Shown: positions 35,376 to 44,557 of the stretch, piece by piece
Numbering within the stretch: the stretch's first letter is position 1
Layout of the letters: each line of letters opens with the position of its first letter
From: Flammeovirgaceae bacterium UBA6059
GTDB taxonomy: Bacteria > Bacteroidota > Bacteroidia > Cytophagales > Cyclobacteriaceae
Assembly (NCBI GenBank): GCA_002435755.1
Contig: DIYH01000013.1
Coordinates: forward strand, 146,055-210,054
Reading direction: 5' to 3'
DNA: 64,000 bases
Program-made: the position numbers and the translations under genes
Notes under the pieces: generated by a model
What the model saw: the letters and a program-made list of their open reading frames with translations, nothing else
The model's database searches: none
What the model was told of the DNA's origin: nothing

Positions 35376-36479
35376 ATGAAGCAGCTTTTCATTTTTATAA
35401 AGAAGGAGTTCAAACATGTCTTTAGAGATCAGAAGACGCTATTGCTGCTGTTTGGGCTCCCTATAGCTCAAATCCTGCTATTCGGATTCGCCTTAACCAA
35501 CGAGATCAAAGACTCTAGGATCGTGGTAGCAGATTATGCTGGAGACGGTGCTTCGCAGCAGCTTATTGAGCGTTTTCGGCAAAATGACAGCTTTGTGCTG
35601 GAGCAATCGCTTCTTGGCGCGGATGATATCGACGAGGTATTCAAACAGGGTATAGTCAAGTTGGCAGTCGTTTTTCCCGAGCAGTTCGAGAAGTCGCTGA
35701 TTCATGAAGGTAAAGCCCAGGTCCAATTGATTGCAGATGCGACTGATCCCAACACCGCCACAACTCTTACGAACTACGCTCAGGCCATCATGCGGGACTT
35801 TCAGGTGAGTTATTTGGGTACCGCATCGAACCTACAGATAGAAGTAGTTACGCGGAACTTCTACAACCCTGAGCTGCGAGGTACCACCAACTTTGTGCCT
35901 GGTGTGATGGCGCTAGTCTTGCTCTTGGTTTGTGTACTGATGACCTCAGTGTCCATAGTGCGGGAGAAGGAGCTAGGCACTATGGAAATACTGCTCGTCT
36001 CCCCCTTCAATCCACTGATGGTTATTTTGGCTAAGGCTGTGCCTTATCTCATTCTCTCCATCATCAACCTGACCGTCATCTTGTTGCTGAGCGTCTTTCT
36101 GTTAGACATGCCTATCAACGGCAGTATTCCTTTGCTGTTTGCTGTGAGTACGCTATTGATTATGACGGCCTTATCGCTGGGATTATTGATTTCTAACTCC
36201 ACGAACTCTCAACAAGAGGCGATGCTCATATCATTGATGGGCATGCTACTTCCAACGATGATGTTTACAGGCTTCATTTTTCCTATTGAGAATATGCCAG
36301 TACCGCTTCAGGTGCTGTCCAACATTATTCCTTCTAAGTGGTACTACATCATCGTTAAAGATGTGATGATCAAGGGGCTTGGCTTTGCTGCCATTTGGAA
36401 GGAGACACTTATTCTATTCGGTATGACTCTATTTCTCTTAGTCGTCAGCATTCGAAAATTTAAAACTCGACTGGCATGA
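35376..36479 (+). CDS. ABC-2 type permease (YbhS-like)
   Basis: 367 aa. One N-terminal helix (TLLLLFGLPIAQILLFGFAL), a large periplasmic domain (about residues 45-170, IVVADYAGDGASQQLIERF), then five helices including TTNFVPGVMALVLLLVCVLM, the REKELGTMEILLVSP coupling motif and ALSLGLLISNSTNSQQEAML. This is the ABC-2 membrane fold. It overlaps the next permease gene by 4 bp. Confidence 0.93.
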   Translation: MKQLFIFIKKEFKHVFRDQKTLLLLFGLPIAQILLFGFALTNEIKDSRIVVADYAGDGASQQLIERFRQNDSFVLEQSLLGADDIDEVFKQGIVKLAVVFPEQFEKSLIHEGKAQVQLIADATDPNTATTLTNYAQAIMRDFQVSYLGTASNLQIEVVTRNFYNPELRGTTNFVPGVMALVLLLVCVLMTSVSIVREKELGTMEILLVSPFNPLMVILAKAVPYLILSIINLTVILLLSVFLLDMPINGSIPLLFAVSTLLIMTALSLGLLISNSTNSQQEAMLISLMGMLLPTMMFTGFIFPIENMPVPLQVLSNIIPSKWYYIIVKDVMIKGLGFAAIWKETLILFGMTLFLLVVSIRKFKTRLA

Positions 36480-37597
36480 ATACTTTGCTCTTTCTTCTCC
36501 AAAAAGAATATCGGCAGATCTTCCGTAATCCTACGTTGCTGCGGATGATCCTGGCGATCCCGGTCATTCAATTGACTATCCTGCCATTGGCCGCAGATTT
36601 CGAGATTAAGAACATCAATGTTGCTATAGTAGACTATGATCGGTCGACCTATTCGCGAGATCTGGTGCATAAAATTGAGTCATCGGGTTATTTTGTGCTG
36701 GTTGATTACAATGGAGATCCTAAAGCATCATTTGGATATTTAGAGTCTGATGAAGCAGATGTGATCATCGAGATACCTGAAGGGTTTGAACGTAATCTTG
36801 TCAGGGAAAATCACGAAGAACTCTTTCTATCTATTAACGCTATCAATGGCACTAAGGCCAATGTTGGTGGAGGTTACCTTTCGCAGGTCATTCAAGACTT
36901 TAATCAAGAGATTAGAGCGGATTGGGTCTTCCGAAAGCCGAACAAAAGAAGTGCGATTGCTGAAATGGTGACCATCAATCGCTTCAACCCATTGCTCAAT
37001 TATCAATTCTTCATGGTTCCTGGTATATTAGCTATTCTGGTTACCATGATAGGAGCCTACATGTGTGCCCTTAACATTGTCAAAGAAAAAGAGGTGGGCA
37101 CGATTGAGCAGATCAACGTGACGCCTGTCAAAAAGCATCTATTCATCCTTGGTAAGTTGATTCCATTTTGGACGATTGGCGTTTTTGTCTTCTCGATAGG
37201 TCTCTTTTTGGTGGCAAGATTAGTTTACGGCATTATTCCGGTAGGCAATGTACTTCTGCTATATGCTTACCTGTCACTTTATCTAATAGCAGTACTAGGG
37301 GTTGGATTGTTGGTTTCGACTTATTCGCAAACGCAACAGCAGGCCATGTCGCTGGCTTTCTTTTTCATGATGATATTCATATTAATGAGTGGCCTGTTTA
37401 CACCGATAGAAGGAATGCCTGCCTGGGCCAAATTCATTACTCAACTGAATCCAGTGACCTACTTCATCGAAGTAATGCGAATGGTGGTCATGAAGGGAAG
37501 CAGTTTCGAGCACATCTCAAGACACTTTGCGATCATGCTTGGTTTTGCCATTTTCTTCAATTCATGGGCGGTTTGGAACTATCGTAAAACGAGCTGA
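36476..37597 (+). CDS. ABC-2 type permease (YbhR-like)
   Basis: 373 aa with the same architecture as its neighbour: an N-terminal helix (RMILAIPVIQLTILPLAADF), a periplasmic domain starting IKNINVAIVDYDRSTYSRDL, then NYQFFMVPGILAILVTMIGA, the KEKEVGTIEQINVTPV motif, VGLLVSTYSQTQQQAM and C-terminal helices. It is the last gene of the TetR-controlled export operon. Two different permeases suggest a heterodimeric channel. Confidence 0.93.
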   Translation: MNTLLFLLQKEYRQIFRNPTLLRMILAIPVIQLTILPLAADFEIKNINVAIVDYDRSTYSRDLVHKIESSGYFVLVDYNGDPKASFGYLESDEADVIIEIPEGFERNLVRENHEELFLSINAINGTKANVGGGYLSQVIQDFNQEIRADWVFRKPNKRSAIAEMVTINRFNPLLNYQFFMVPGILAILVTMIGAYMCALNIVKEKEVGTIEQINVTPVKKHLFILGKLIPFWTIGVFVFSIGLFLVARLVYGIIPVGNVLLLYAYLSLYLIAVLGVGLLVSTYSQTQQQAMSLAFFFMMIFILMSGLFTPIEGMPAWAKFITQLNPVTYFIEVMRMVVMKGSSFEHISRHFAIMLGFAIFFNSWAVWNYRKTS

Positions 37598-37607
37598 TAT
37601 TCAAAAT

Positions 37608-37625
37608 ATACCCACCAGTGGGTAT
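37608..37625. promoter_or_regulatory. Operator-like palindrome ATACCCACCAGTGGGTAT
   Basis: An 18-bp dyad, symmetric except for the central CA, located 11 bp after the export operon and 45 bp before the MKK start of the next gene. The ATACCC...GGGTAT arms resemble those bound by CsoR/CstR-type repressors. A CCTGATCAGG palindrome follows at 37629-37638. Confidence 0.4.
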
Positions 37626-37669
37626 GGTCCTGATCAGGCAATTACCTGATGTTTGAGAAAACATCAGAA

Positions 37670-38410
37670 ATGAAGAAAATCTGGAAGTATTTCGTAGCTG
37701 TCGTAGCTTTCCTTTTTGGGGTATGGGAGTTCTATGATAATTGGTTCGAAGACGTTGATTTTGGAGACTCTATCAGGGTTGATAATACTGAAATCTATTA
37801 TGCTGGGACAGACAGTATTCAGGCGCATGAACTAGCCGACTACCTGAAAATGACAGATTTTATAGACGGGAATGAAAAGTCAGTAAGACTGTTGAAAATT
37901 GACACAGGATATGTTTTTCAAGGTGTTTACACAGAAGACGCATGGAATGACAGCACACTTTTGGTCTCCGGCCTAGAGTTCGCTAAAGAAATGTCACTTT
38001 ATGTTTTCGAATCATCACCTTTGACATTCCAGTTGTGTGATGATATGCTCGAAATGCAGAATCAAGTGACTTTTGATGTAAACGATGAGCCCTTTGGTTG
38101 GGAATATGTATTCGGTGAGACTGAGCTGTTTTTCACAAAACGCGTGGATTACAAAGAAGCAGAGCAATTGGGTAATTTATTAACCGAAATGGGATATACA
38201 GAACAACCCTCTTCGGTGCAGTTGGATAAATCTGACTCAGCTTATCACTTCAATCAGGTGACAATCGAAGAGTATTGGTATGATGAGAACTACTTGAAAG
38301 AAGTAGAATCTTCCGCTCAGTTCCTTTCCGACTCATTGTTTAATGGAGAGCGTGTGGTTTTTGCTTTATGCGACGATGAGTTCAATGTCAAGGCTTGGGC
38401 TTCCAATTAG
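37670..38410 (+). CDS. Membrane-anchored hypothetical protein
   Basis: 246 aa from MKKIWKYFVAVVAFLFGVWE (an earlier ATG at 37649 adds seven residues). One N-terminal membrane segment is followed by an acidic extracytoplasmic region. Two stretches look like internal repeats: YAGTDSIQAHELADYLKMTD with VRLLKIDTGYVFQGVYTEDA, and FTKRVDYKEAEQLGNLLTEM with VQLDKSDSAYHFNQVTIEEY. The pairing of a helix (EADxLGxxL) with a following beta hairpin suggests a duplicated small domain. No family recognised. It may share regulation through the palindromes just upstream. Confidence 0.65.
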   Translation: MKKIWKYFVAVVAFLFGVWEFYDNWFEDVDFGDSIRVDNTEIYYAGTDSIQAHELADYLKMTDFIDGNEKSVRLLKIDTGYVFQGVYTEDAWNDSTLLVSGLEFAKEMSLYVFESSPLTFQLCDDMLEMQNQVTFDVNDEPFGWEYVFGETELFFTKRVDYKEAEQLGNLLTEMGYTEQPSSVQLDKSDSAYHFNQVTIEEYWYDENYLKEVESSAQFLSDSLFNGERVVFALCDDEFNVKAWASN

Positions 38411-38548
38411 TTGATTGACAGAGAGATATGTTCAGATCTCCAGTTTTGCTGGCAAACATTGACGCTTCTCACTTTCACTCAGAAGCACATGCGAGTAGAC
38501 CACCAAGAAGGGTATTAGGAGCTATTCAATTCTATCTGAAGAACAGAA

Positions 38549-38576
38549 GTCATCATTGTCCTTAGAGAATGATGAC
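38549..38576 (+). terminator. Hairpin after the hypothetical gene
   Basis: GTCATCATT and AATGATGAC form a perfect 9-bp stem with a 10-nt loop, followed by CTTGTTTTG. It lies between two converging coding regions and may serve as a terminator. Confidence 0.45.
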
Positions 38577-38702
38577 CTTGTTTTGATAATATGGACACGA
38601 AATCCTGCGAAAATCGACAATTAACTGCTTTTTTGTTCCAATTTAATTATCTTATTTCGAATAATATTGCAACGAATATTGTCTGCCTCATGGTCCTGAT
38701 AT

Positions 38703-39343
38703 TCATTTTTCCCACTCTATCCAGTTACCCTTAAGCTGGTCGCAGAGCTTGATACCCTCCAGGATTTCCACCTCCTTGGTCGATACCTGATATCGGTTCA
38801 ATGAACCTGCTTCTTTATTGTTCTCCATGATGAAACTCCACATAAAGTGCTTACCCTGTTGTTTTCGACCGTGATAGATTTGAAATATTTGTGAGGTACA
38901 GGTATCTTGACATCTACGTTGGTACACTCTTCCTTGTATATCTTCTTATCATTATTCTGGACAAAAAATAAATGTTGTCTGCTGTGATAGGTCAATAATA
39001 GGTTCGTAACAACATAGGTCTCGAATACATCTTCTTTAGCATTGAGTTTCCTTACCTCTTCTTCCAGTTCACGCCATTTATATCTGTTAAGTCCTCCTGA
39101 CTGAGGCGACATATTGGAAAGTAGAAAGGTCTCACTATTCAGGACTTTAATATCTCTTTGATTGGCACTAGGCACTAGATGTACCCAGTCATAACCCGAA
39201 CGTCTGAAATCGATAAGGTCGGTCCTGAATCGTACAGGAATACGAAAATCAGGTTGAAAAGTATCTACACGCTCTACTATATTAAGGATTATTGAATAAA
39301 GGCCGGAAGAGTTTCTAATTGGCGTGGTGTGTACTAATTTCAT
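38703..39343 (-). pseudogene. Decayed DNA/RNA non-specific endonuclease (NucA-like)
   Basis: The first frame reads VERVDTFQPDFRIP, SGYDWVHLVPSANQRDIKVL, TFLLSNMSPQSGGLNRYKWR and LEEEVRKL, matching the NucA/EndoG core; near 38865 the frame shifts, and the other frame continues GKHFMWSFIMENNKEAGSLN, RYQVSTKEVEILEGI. The catalytic DRGH has become DWVH, losing Arg and Gly, although the Asn of NRYKW remains. No signal peptide is seen and the 5-prime end runs up against pta. A one-base frameshift, altered active site and missing N-terminus together indicate an inactive remnant. Confidence 0.75.
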
Positions 39344-39372
39344 CGCTCAATTGGTGTAGATCGTTAACTCAA

Positions 39373-41466
39373 ATGGCAAACTCCCTGTACATCACTACAG
39401 CAGAATCTTACTGTGGTAAATCATTGATTGACTTAGGCATTATCGACAATGTATTGAGGCGCACAAAACGTGTATCATTCTTTCGTCCGATCATCTCTGC
39501 TGACATAGGCAAGCGTGACAAGAATATCGAGTTGGTGCTTGGATATTTCAACCTGGACCAGGACTATGAAGAGGCTTTCGCCTTTCATCAGAAGGAAGCC
39601 AAGGCCCTGATCTCTGCCGGTAAAACGGAGAAACTGCTTGACCGCATCATTGAGAAATACAAGGCACTGGAAGCGAAAAGTGACTTTGTACTTTGCGAAG
39701 GGACAGACTTTCTGACCGAGAGCAGTGCCTTTGAGTTTGGTATCAATGTACAGGTGGCCAGGAATATCGGTTGCCCGGTATTGATTGTGGGTCGGGGTGA
39801 CAAGGGCAGGTCGGTGGAAGAGGTTGTCAGTACCATTCGGTTAGCGATAGAGAGCTTCCATGAAGAGGACTATGATGTGATGGGCGCCATTGTCAACAGG
39901 GCGGAACCCGACAATGTTGAGGCCATTCAAAAGGCGCTGCGAAAAGAGCTACCGTCCAACCTGTTCCTGTCTGTGATCCCAACGAATGATCTGCTGAAAA
40001 GTCCTACGGTAAAAGAGATAGCGACGCATCTGGGTGCAGAGGTACTATATGGTGAGGACCAGTTGGACACCCAAGTATACAGTTACTCGGTTGCGGCAAT
40101 GCAACTGCACAACTATCTTGGGAGGATCCCGGAAAAGTCTGTCATCATTACGCCTGGAGATCGTGGTGAGATTATTCTGGGTACACTGACCGCCCATTTG
40201 TCAAAGAATTATCCACCCGTATCAGCTATTATACTGACGACTGGTCTTGTACCGGACCCTGCGATCATCAACCTGCTCGATGGTGTTTCTCATATTGTCC
40301 CGATCCTTAAAGTCAACTACAATACTTTCGAAACGGCAACAAGACTGGACCATATCCAATCGTATATCACGGCAGATAATACCACAAAGATTGACGAATG
40401 TCTTAGGCTGTTTCGTGAATACATCGATATAGAAGCACTGGAAGAGAAGACGCTCAACGTAGTGGCCAGAGGTACCACACCTCGTATGTTTCAGTACCTG
40501 CTTACCGAGCGGGCCAAGTCTGACAAAAAGCATATCGTACTTCCCGAGGGCGAGGATGAGCGCATACTGAGGGCAGCAGAAGTGCTGGTGAATGAGGGGA
40601 TAGTAGACATTACACTGCTCGGTCGCAAGGACGATATAGACAAGGAGATCATCCGCCTAGGACTCAAGCTGTCTAATGATAATGTCAAGGTCCTGGAACC
40701 AGAGCAATCTCCCAGATTCAATGAATATGTTGAGCAACTCCTGGAGCTTAGAAAAGAGAAGGGAATGACCCCTGAACATGCCCATGACTCCATGTGTGAC
40801 GTGTCTTATTTTGGTACCATGATGGTATACATGGGACATGCAGACGGTATGGTGTCAGGAGCGGTGCATACCACCCAGCATACCATACGGCCCGCATTGC
40901 AATTTGTCAAGACCAAGCCCGACTGTCCTGTGGTGTCATCGCTATTCTTTATGTGTTTGGAAGACAGGGTGCTGGCCTATGCCGATTGTGCGATCATTAC
41001 TAACCCCACTGCCGAAGAACTCTGCGAAATAGCGCTGAGTACAGTGGATACGGTGGTGTCTTTTGGCATAGAGCCAAAAGTAGCCATGCTGTCCTACTCC
41101 TCAGGAGCTTCGGGTAAGGGAGCTGATGTTGAGAAAGTAAGATCGGCTACCGCGCTGGTGAAGGGAAGAAACGCTGACATCAGGATAGAAGGGCCTATCC
41201 AGTATGATGCTGCGGTGGACCCTTTTGTCGGTCAGCAGAAAATGCCGGGCTCAGAGGTGGCAGGTAAGGCCTCTGTACTGATCTTTCCTGATTTGAATAC
41301 AGGTAATAACACATACAAGGCAGTCCAACGCGAGACAGGTGCTATAGCCATAGGGCCAGTGTTGCAGGGACTCAACAAACCTGTCAATGACCTGAGTAGG
41401 GGTTGTACCGTCACGGATGTCATCAACACGGTTATTATTACCGCCATTCAGGCGTCAGACCACTAG
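39373..41466 (+). CDS. pta: Phosphate acetyltransferase
   Basis: 697 aa from ATG 39373 (MANSLYITTAESYCGKSLID). The N-terminal third is a dethiobiotin-synthase-like P-loop domain with a degenerate loop, the middle is a DRTGG domain (PGDRGEIILGTLTAHL), and the C-terminal PTA domain contains IVLPEGEDERILRAAEVLV, FGTMMVYMGHADGMVSGAVH, MLSYSSGASGKGADVEKVRS and ASVLIFPDLNTGNNTYKAVQ. It interconverts acetyl-CoA and acetyl phosphate. It is 22 bp upstream of ackA, giving the acetate pathway for ATP formation or acetate uptake. The long form with regulatory N-terminus is normal for Bacteroidota and enterics. Confidence 0.96.
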   Translation: MANSLYITTAESYCGKSLIDLGIIDNVLRRTKRVSFFRPIISADIGKRDKNIELVLGYFNLDQDYEEAFAFHQKEAKALISAGKTEKLLDRIIEKYKALEAKSDFVLCEGTDFLTESSAFEFGINVQVARNIGCPVLIVGRGDKGRSVEEVVSTIRLAIESFHEEDYDVMGAIVNRAEPDNVEAIQKALRKELPSNLFLSVIPTNDLLKSPTVKEIATHLGAEVLYGEDQLDTQVYSYSVAAMQLHNYLGRIPEKSVIITPGDRGEIILGTLTAHLSKNYPPVSAIILTTGLVPDPAIINLLDGVSHIVPILKVNYNTFETATRLDHIQSYITADNTTKIDECLRLFREYIDIEALEEKTLNVVARGTTPRMFQYLLTERAKSDKKHIVLPEGEDERILRAAEVLVNEGIVDITLLGRKDDIDKEIIRLGLKLSNDNVKVLEPEQSPRFNEYVEQLLELRKEKGMTPEHAHDSMCDVSYFGTMMVYMGHADGMVSGAVHTTQHTIRPALQFVKTKPDCPVVSSLFFMCLEDRVLAYADCAIITNPTAEELCEIALSTVDTVVSFGIEPKVAMLSYSSGASGKGADVEKVRSATALVKGRNADIRIEGPIQYDAAVDPFVGQQKMPGSEVAGKASVLIFPDLNTGNNTYKAVQRETGAIAIGPVLQGLNKPVNDLSRGCTVTDVINTVIITAIQASDH

Positions 41467-41488
41467 TTATCACAATAGCGAGATCACA

Positions 41489-42700
41489 ATGAAGATATTG
41501 GTACTCAACACCGGAAGCTCATCCATCAAGTTTCAGCTTTTCGCTATGCCCGAGCAAGTGGTCCTCGCTTCAGGCCTGGTCGAGAAGATAGGTGAAGCTT
41601 CAGGGGCCGTTCACTACCGCAATACGAATGATAGCGGTGAGCAAAATATTGTACATGAAACTATGGTGCAGGATCATGGAGTTGGATTGACTGAGATCCT
41701 TAACCTGTTACTCGATGGATCAACAGGTGTCATCTCCTCAACAGATGAGATAGTGGCCGTGGGTCATCGGGTAGTACATGGTGGAGTCTATTTTTCACAA
41801 CCTACTGTCATTCAAAAGGATGTATTGATTGACTTGAAGCGGATATCCTATCTAGCTCCACTGCATAACCCGGCATGCATCAAAGGTATTGAGGTGGCGG
41901 AGGATTGCTTTACTAAAGCTGCTCAGATCGCTGTATTTGATACTGCCTTTCACCAGAGCATCCCTGATTATGCATATCGCTTTGCTATCCCTAAAGAGTA
42001 CCACGATCAGCATGGCCTACGGGCATATGGGTTTCATGGCACATCTCACAAGTACGTAATGAAGAGGGCAGCTGGGCACCTCAACATCGCTCTGGGAGAT
42101 TTTCACGCCATCACCATCCACTTGGGCAATGGCTGTAGTATGGCTGCCATACAGAACGGTAAATGCATTGATACTTCAATGGGTTTAACACCTTTGGGAG
42201 GTCTTATGATGGGGACAAGAAGCGGTGACATTGACCCGTCGGTATTACTTTTTTTAAGTGCCCATCTCGACATGTCAACCCATGAGATTGACCAACTCTT
42301 AAACAAGAGAAGTGGCCTCAAAGGCCTTACTGGTACCAACGATCTTAGGTCCATTCTAGCAAAGTATGATGAAGACGATGTGGATGCAAAGTTGGCGATA
42401 GCTATGTATGTCTACAGGATCAAAAAATACATTGGAGCTTACGCCGCTGCACTTGGTCGATTGGATGCTGTAGTGTTTACGGCAGGGGTAGGAGAAAACA
42501 GCGCAGCGATAAGAACCATGGTCTGTGACAAACTAGGGATTCTCGGTATTGAGTTGGATGATACCAGGAACACTGCTTTAGATCGTGGTACCTGCTCTAT
42601 CCAATCCGAAAAGAGCAATGTTAACATCTTGGTAGTACCAACCAATGAAGAACTTGAAATAGCGATTCAAACCTTTGACGTTGTGCAGAGTAGGCAGTAA
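41489..42700 (+). CDS. ackA: Acetate kinase
   Basis: 403 aa from ATG 41489 (MKILVLNTGSSSIKFQLF, the phosphate-1 motif of the acetokinase family). Further motifs: VGHRVVHGG, LAPLHNPACIKGIEVAE, AVFDTAFHQSIPDYAYRFAI, AYGFHGTSHKYV with the catalytic His, ITIHLGNGCSMAAI, MGLTPLGGLMMGTRSGDIDP with the conserved Arg and Asp/Glu region, and FTAGVGENSAAIR. It converts acetyl phosphate and ADP to acetate and ATP. It forms an operon with pta. Confidence 0.97.
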   Translation: MKILVLNTGSSSIKFQLFAMPEQVVLASGLVEKIGEASGAVHYRNTNDSGEQNIVHETMVQDHGVGLTEILNLLLDGSTGVISSTDEIVAVGHRVVHGGVYFSQPTVIQKDVLIDLKRISYLAPLHNPACIKGIEVAEDCFTKAAQIAVFDTAFHQSIPDYAYRFAIPKEYHDQHGLRAYGFHGTSHKYVMKRAAGHLNIALGDFHAITIHLGNGCSMAAIQNGKCIDTSMGLTPLGGLMMGTRSGDIDPSVLLFLSAHLDMSTHEIDQLLNKRSGLKGLTGTNDLRSILAKYDEDDVDAKLAIAMYVYRIKKYIGAYAAALGRLDAVVFTAGVGENSAAIRTMVCDKLGILGIELDDTRNTALDRGTCSIQSEKSNVNILVVPTNEELEIAIQTFDVVQSRQ

Positions 42701-42941
42701 TGATAGCCTCAGAGCGCTTTCAAAATGGCCATTAAAGCAGGGTTGGTTTGCTTAGCTTAACTTAACGTTAGTTCGGCATAAGAAAATTGTCATTCCCCAA
42801 AATAATAGTCATAAATTCTTTCTAAGACCATTATTTGTTGGAAATTTCAAAATGACATCCATTGATTGGATTATTCAGAGGTTTGGGTCTAACTCACATA
42901 ATTTAGGGTAGTTATCGAGTTCAACTCCCACCAGTCTAACT

Positions 42942-43778
42942 TCACCAAAACGCTGAATCCTGCAATCGTTTTGTTATTTCGGTTAACCTTAGCCATTGTT
43001 GGTAAAAAAACGGCATCATGGTTACGTTCTCGATGAACTGAAAAACATAGAGCACAAGTGAAAAAATGGTGCCATGACTGATACCTCCTTGTTCTGCAGA
43101 GCTTACAATGGCATAAACCAGGAATGCCATCATAAACAGCCATGTCACTGAGAAGTTGATCGTTTCCAGGTCGGAGAGTTTAATATTCCACCGCATGAGT
43201 CTCTCAAGGTGCCTGTGTAGCAAAGCAGGATTGTCCGATGAAAGGGCGGACACCTGTTGCTCTTGCTCATCATTATAAGCCTTATTGAATCTGACGGTTC
43301 TGTTTTGGCTCATCCCATAAACGATCATGACGATCGCCAGTATGATCAAACAACCCAGAAAGATCTTCAAGTCCATCGTTGCAATCATGACCAAGGTGCC
43401 AACAAGCCCAATAAGAATGTTGACAATTTCAGGCATGGAGTTTTCCAAAAACTCCACCACTTCTCTCAGGAAGCCAAGGTGAGCGCTCCTCGCGGAAACC
43501 TCCTGATCAGCCTTATTACCTACTTTTATCCCAAGTTGCCGGTACAACCTTCCATAGAACCTTGAATCATAGAACCTACGCCCTGCTCCAACCAACAGTG
43601 TGAGCAGGCCCAGCAATCCTAACAGGACAGTACCATTGTACTCATGTAACAAGGCATCATCTATGGCATAGCCGATAAAAAGAGGAAACAGTATGGACAG
43701 ACCAGCATCAAGCAGCACCAGTATGAGCATAAAGAGAAAACTCCATTTATGGAGTAATATAAGTTGGCCAATGTTCAT
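42942..43778 (-). CDS. ABC transporter six-helix membrane domain without ATPase
   Basis: 278 aa with about six hydrophobic helices: SFLFMLILVLLDAGLSILFP, VLLGLLGLLTLLVGAGRRFY, IVNILIGLVGTLVMIATMDL, FLGCLIILAIVMIVYGMSQN, SVTWLFMMAFLVYAIVSSAE and GTIFSLVLYVFQFIENVTMM. The fold matches the type-I ABC exporter membrane half (NRTVRFNKAYNDEQEQQVSA is a typical cytoplasmic loop). The frame ends at 42942 and no Walker motifs follow in any frame I could read, so it is either a stand-alone membrane-domain family or a gene cut before its nucleotide-binding half. Confidence 0.7.
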   Translation of the reverse strand: MNIGQLILLHKWSFLFMLILVLLDAGLSILFPLFIGYAIDDALLHEYNGTVLLGLLGLLTLLVGAGRRFYDSRFYGRLYRQLGIKVGNKADQEVSARSAHLGFLREVVEFLENSMPEIVNILIGLVGTLVMIATMDLKIFLGCLIILAIVMIVYGMSQNRTVRFNKAYNDEQEQQVSALSSDNPALLHRHLERLMRWNIKLSDLETINFSVTWLFMMAFLVYAIVSSAEQGGISHGTIFSLVLYVFQFIENVTMMPFFYQQWLRLTEITKRLQDSAFW

Positions 43779-43898
43779 CTAGTTCAACTTTGACCTTATG
43801 CTATTGATGTCGTTGTGTGAGGTTGAGACTCTGGAAACCCTAATGATCTTGATATGTCCCATTGATGTTATATAAAGAAGATAAAATCAACAGCTTGA

Positions 43899-44273
43899 TC
43901 AATTGGAGACATACTTAATTTTGATGCTCTCTCCATCTTCTTCAAGTAGCACGATAAGTTCAGTCTTGCTAAGTTTAACTACCTCAATTTCAATTGATTC
44001 GCCATCTTGGCTAAGCACAATAGTATTTCGGCTATTCTTCCATTGCCAGGTTCCGCGCTCTTCTGTGCCTTTATCGGTACTCTCGAAGGTACCATCATCA
44101 AAGAAATGAATGTAATCATCCACCTCTTCTTCATCCGGGTCGAAACCTATGCCCATGTAGATGTACTCTTCGATGTGCCATTTTTTGATAAAGTCTGCTT
44201 CCGATTGAGCTGATGCGCATGTTACCACCGAGATAAGCACCAAGGTCAGCCATTGATTTTTAGTGATTTTCAT
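43899..44273 (-). CDS. Exported lipocalin-like small protein
   Basis: 124 aa with a signal peptide (MKITKNQWLTLVLISVVTC...SAQ). The mature part is acidic with a small-barrel pattern: FIKKWHIEEYIYMGIGFDPD, YIHFFDDGTFESTDKGTEER, GTWQWKNSRNTIVLSQDGES and ELIVLLEEDGESIKIKYVSN. The F-x-DGTF and GTWxW elements are typical of lipocalin-like (DUF4488-type) domains of Bacteroidota. Binding function unknown. Confidence 0.7.
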   Translation of the reverse strand: MKITKNQWLTLVLISVVTCASAQSEADFIKKWHIEEYIYMGIGFDPDEEEVDDYIHFFDDGTFESTDKGTEERGTWQWKNSRNTIVLSQDGESIEIEVVKLSKTELIVLLEEDGESIKIKYVSN

Positions 44274-44557
44274 GATTTAGATATATTAATATCTCTCTGA
44301 TCTAATAACCTACTTTTACTGAGATCTACACCAAGGAGGGTTGGCATGAAGATTTAGCGGGGTATGTGTAAGCCCTGCGGGTGGAAGGATTAAATCTTCT
44401 TGCCTCGTTTTTTCATCAAGGAAAAAATGAAGGGAAAATGGGTCTATAGCAGCCCAACTTAATTGGTGTAGATACTTTTGGATTGCCCTTGAGAATGAAT
44501 CTATATGAGTTCTATTATGCATTTTCTTGTCTAATCTTTTGAGCGGATAACAGTAAT

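Noticed and set aside
37168..37587. A 139-residue plus-strand frame inside the second permease gene
   Set aside because: It overlaps the hydrophobic helices of a well-supported ABC-2 permease in another frame; shadow only.
42780..42890. Another GTCATTCC...AATGACA repeat after ackA
   Set aside because: GTCATTCC and AATGACA ends are present but the arms do not pair well and the inner motifs are missing, so it was not listed as an element.
43257..43565. Plus-strand frame opposite the lone ABC membrane protein
   Set aside because: The minus strand encodes six regular transmembrane helices; the plus frame shows no pattern.
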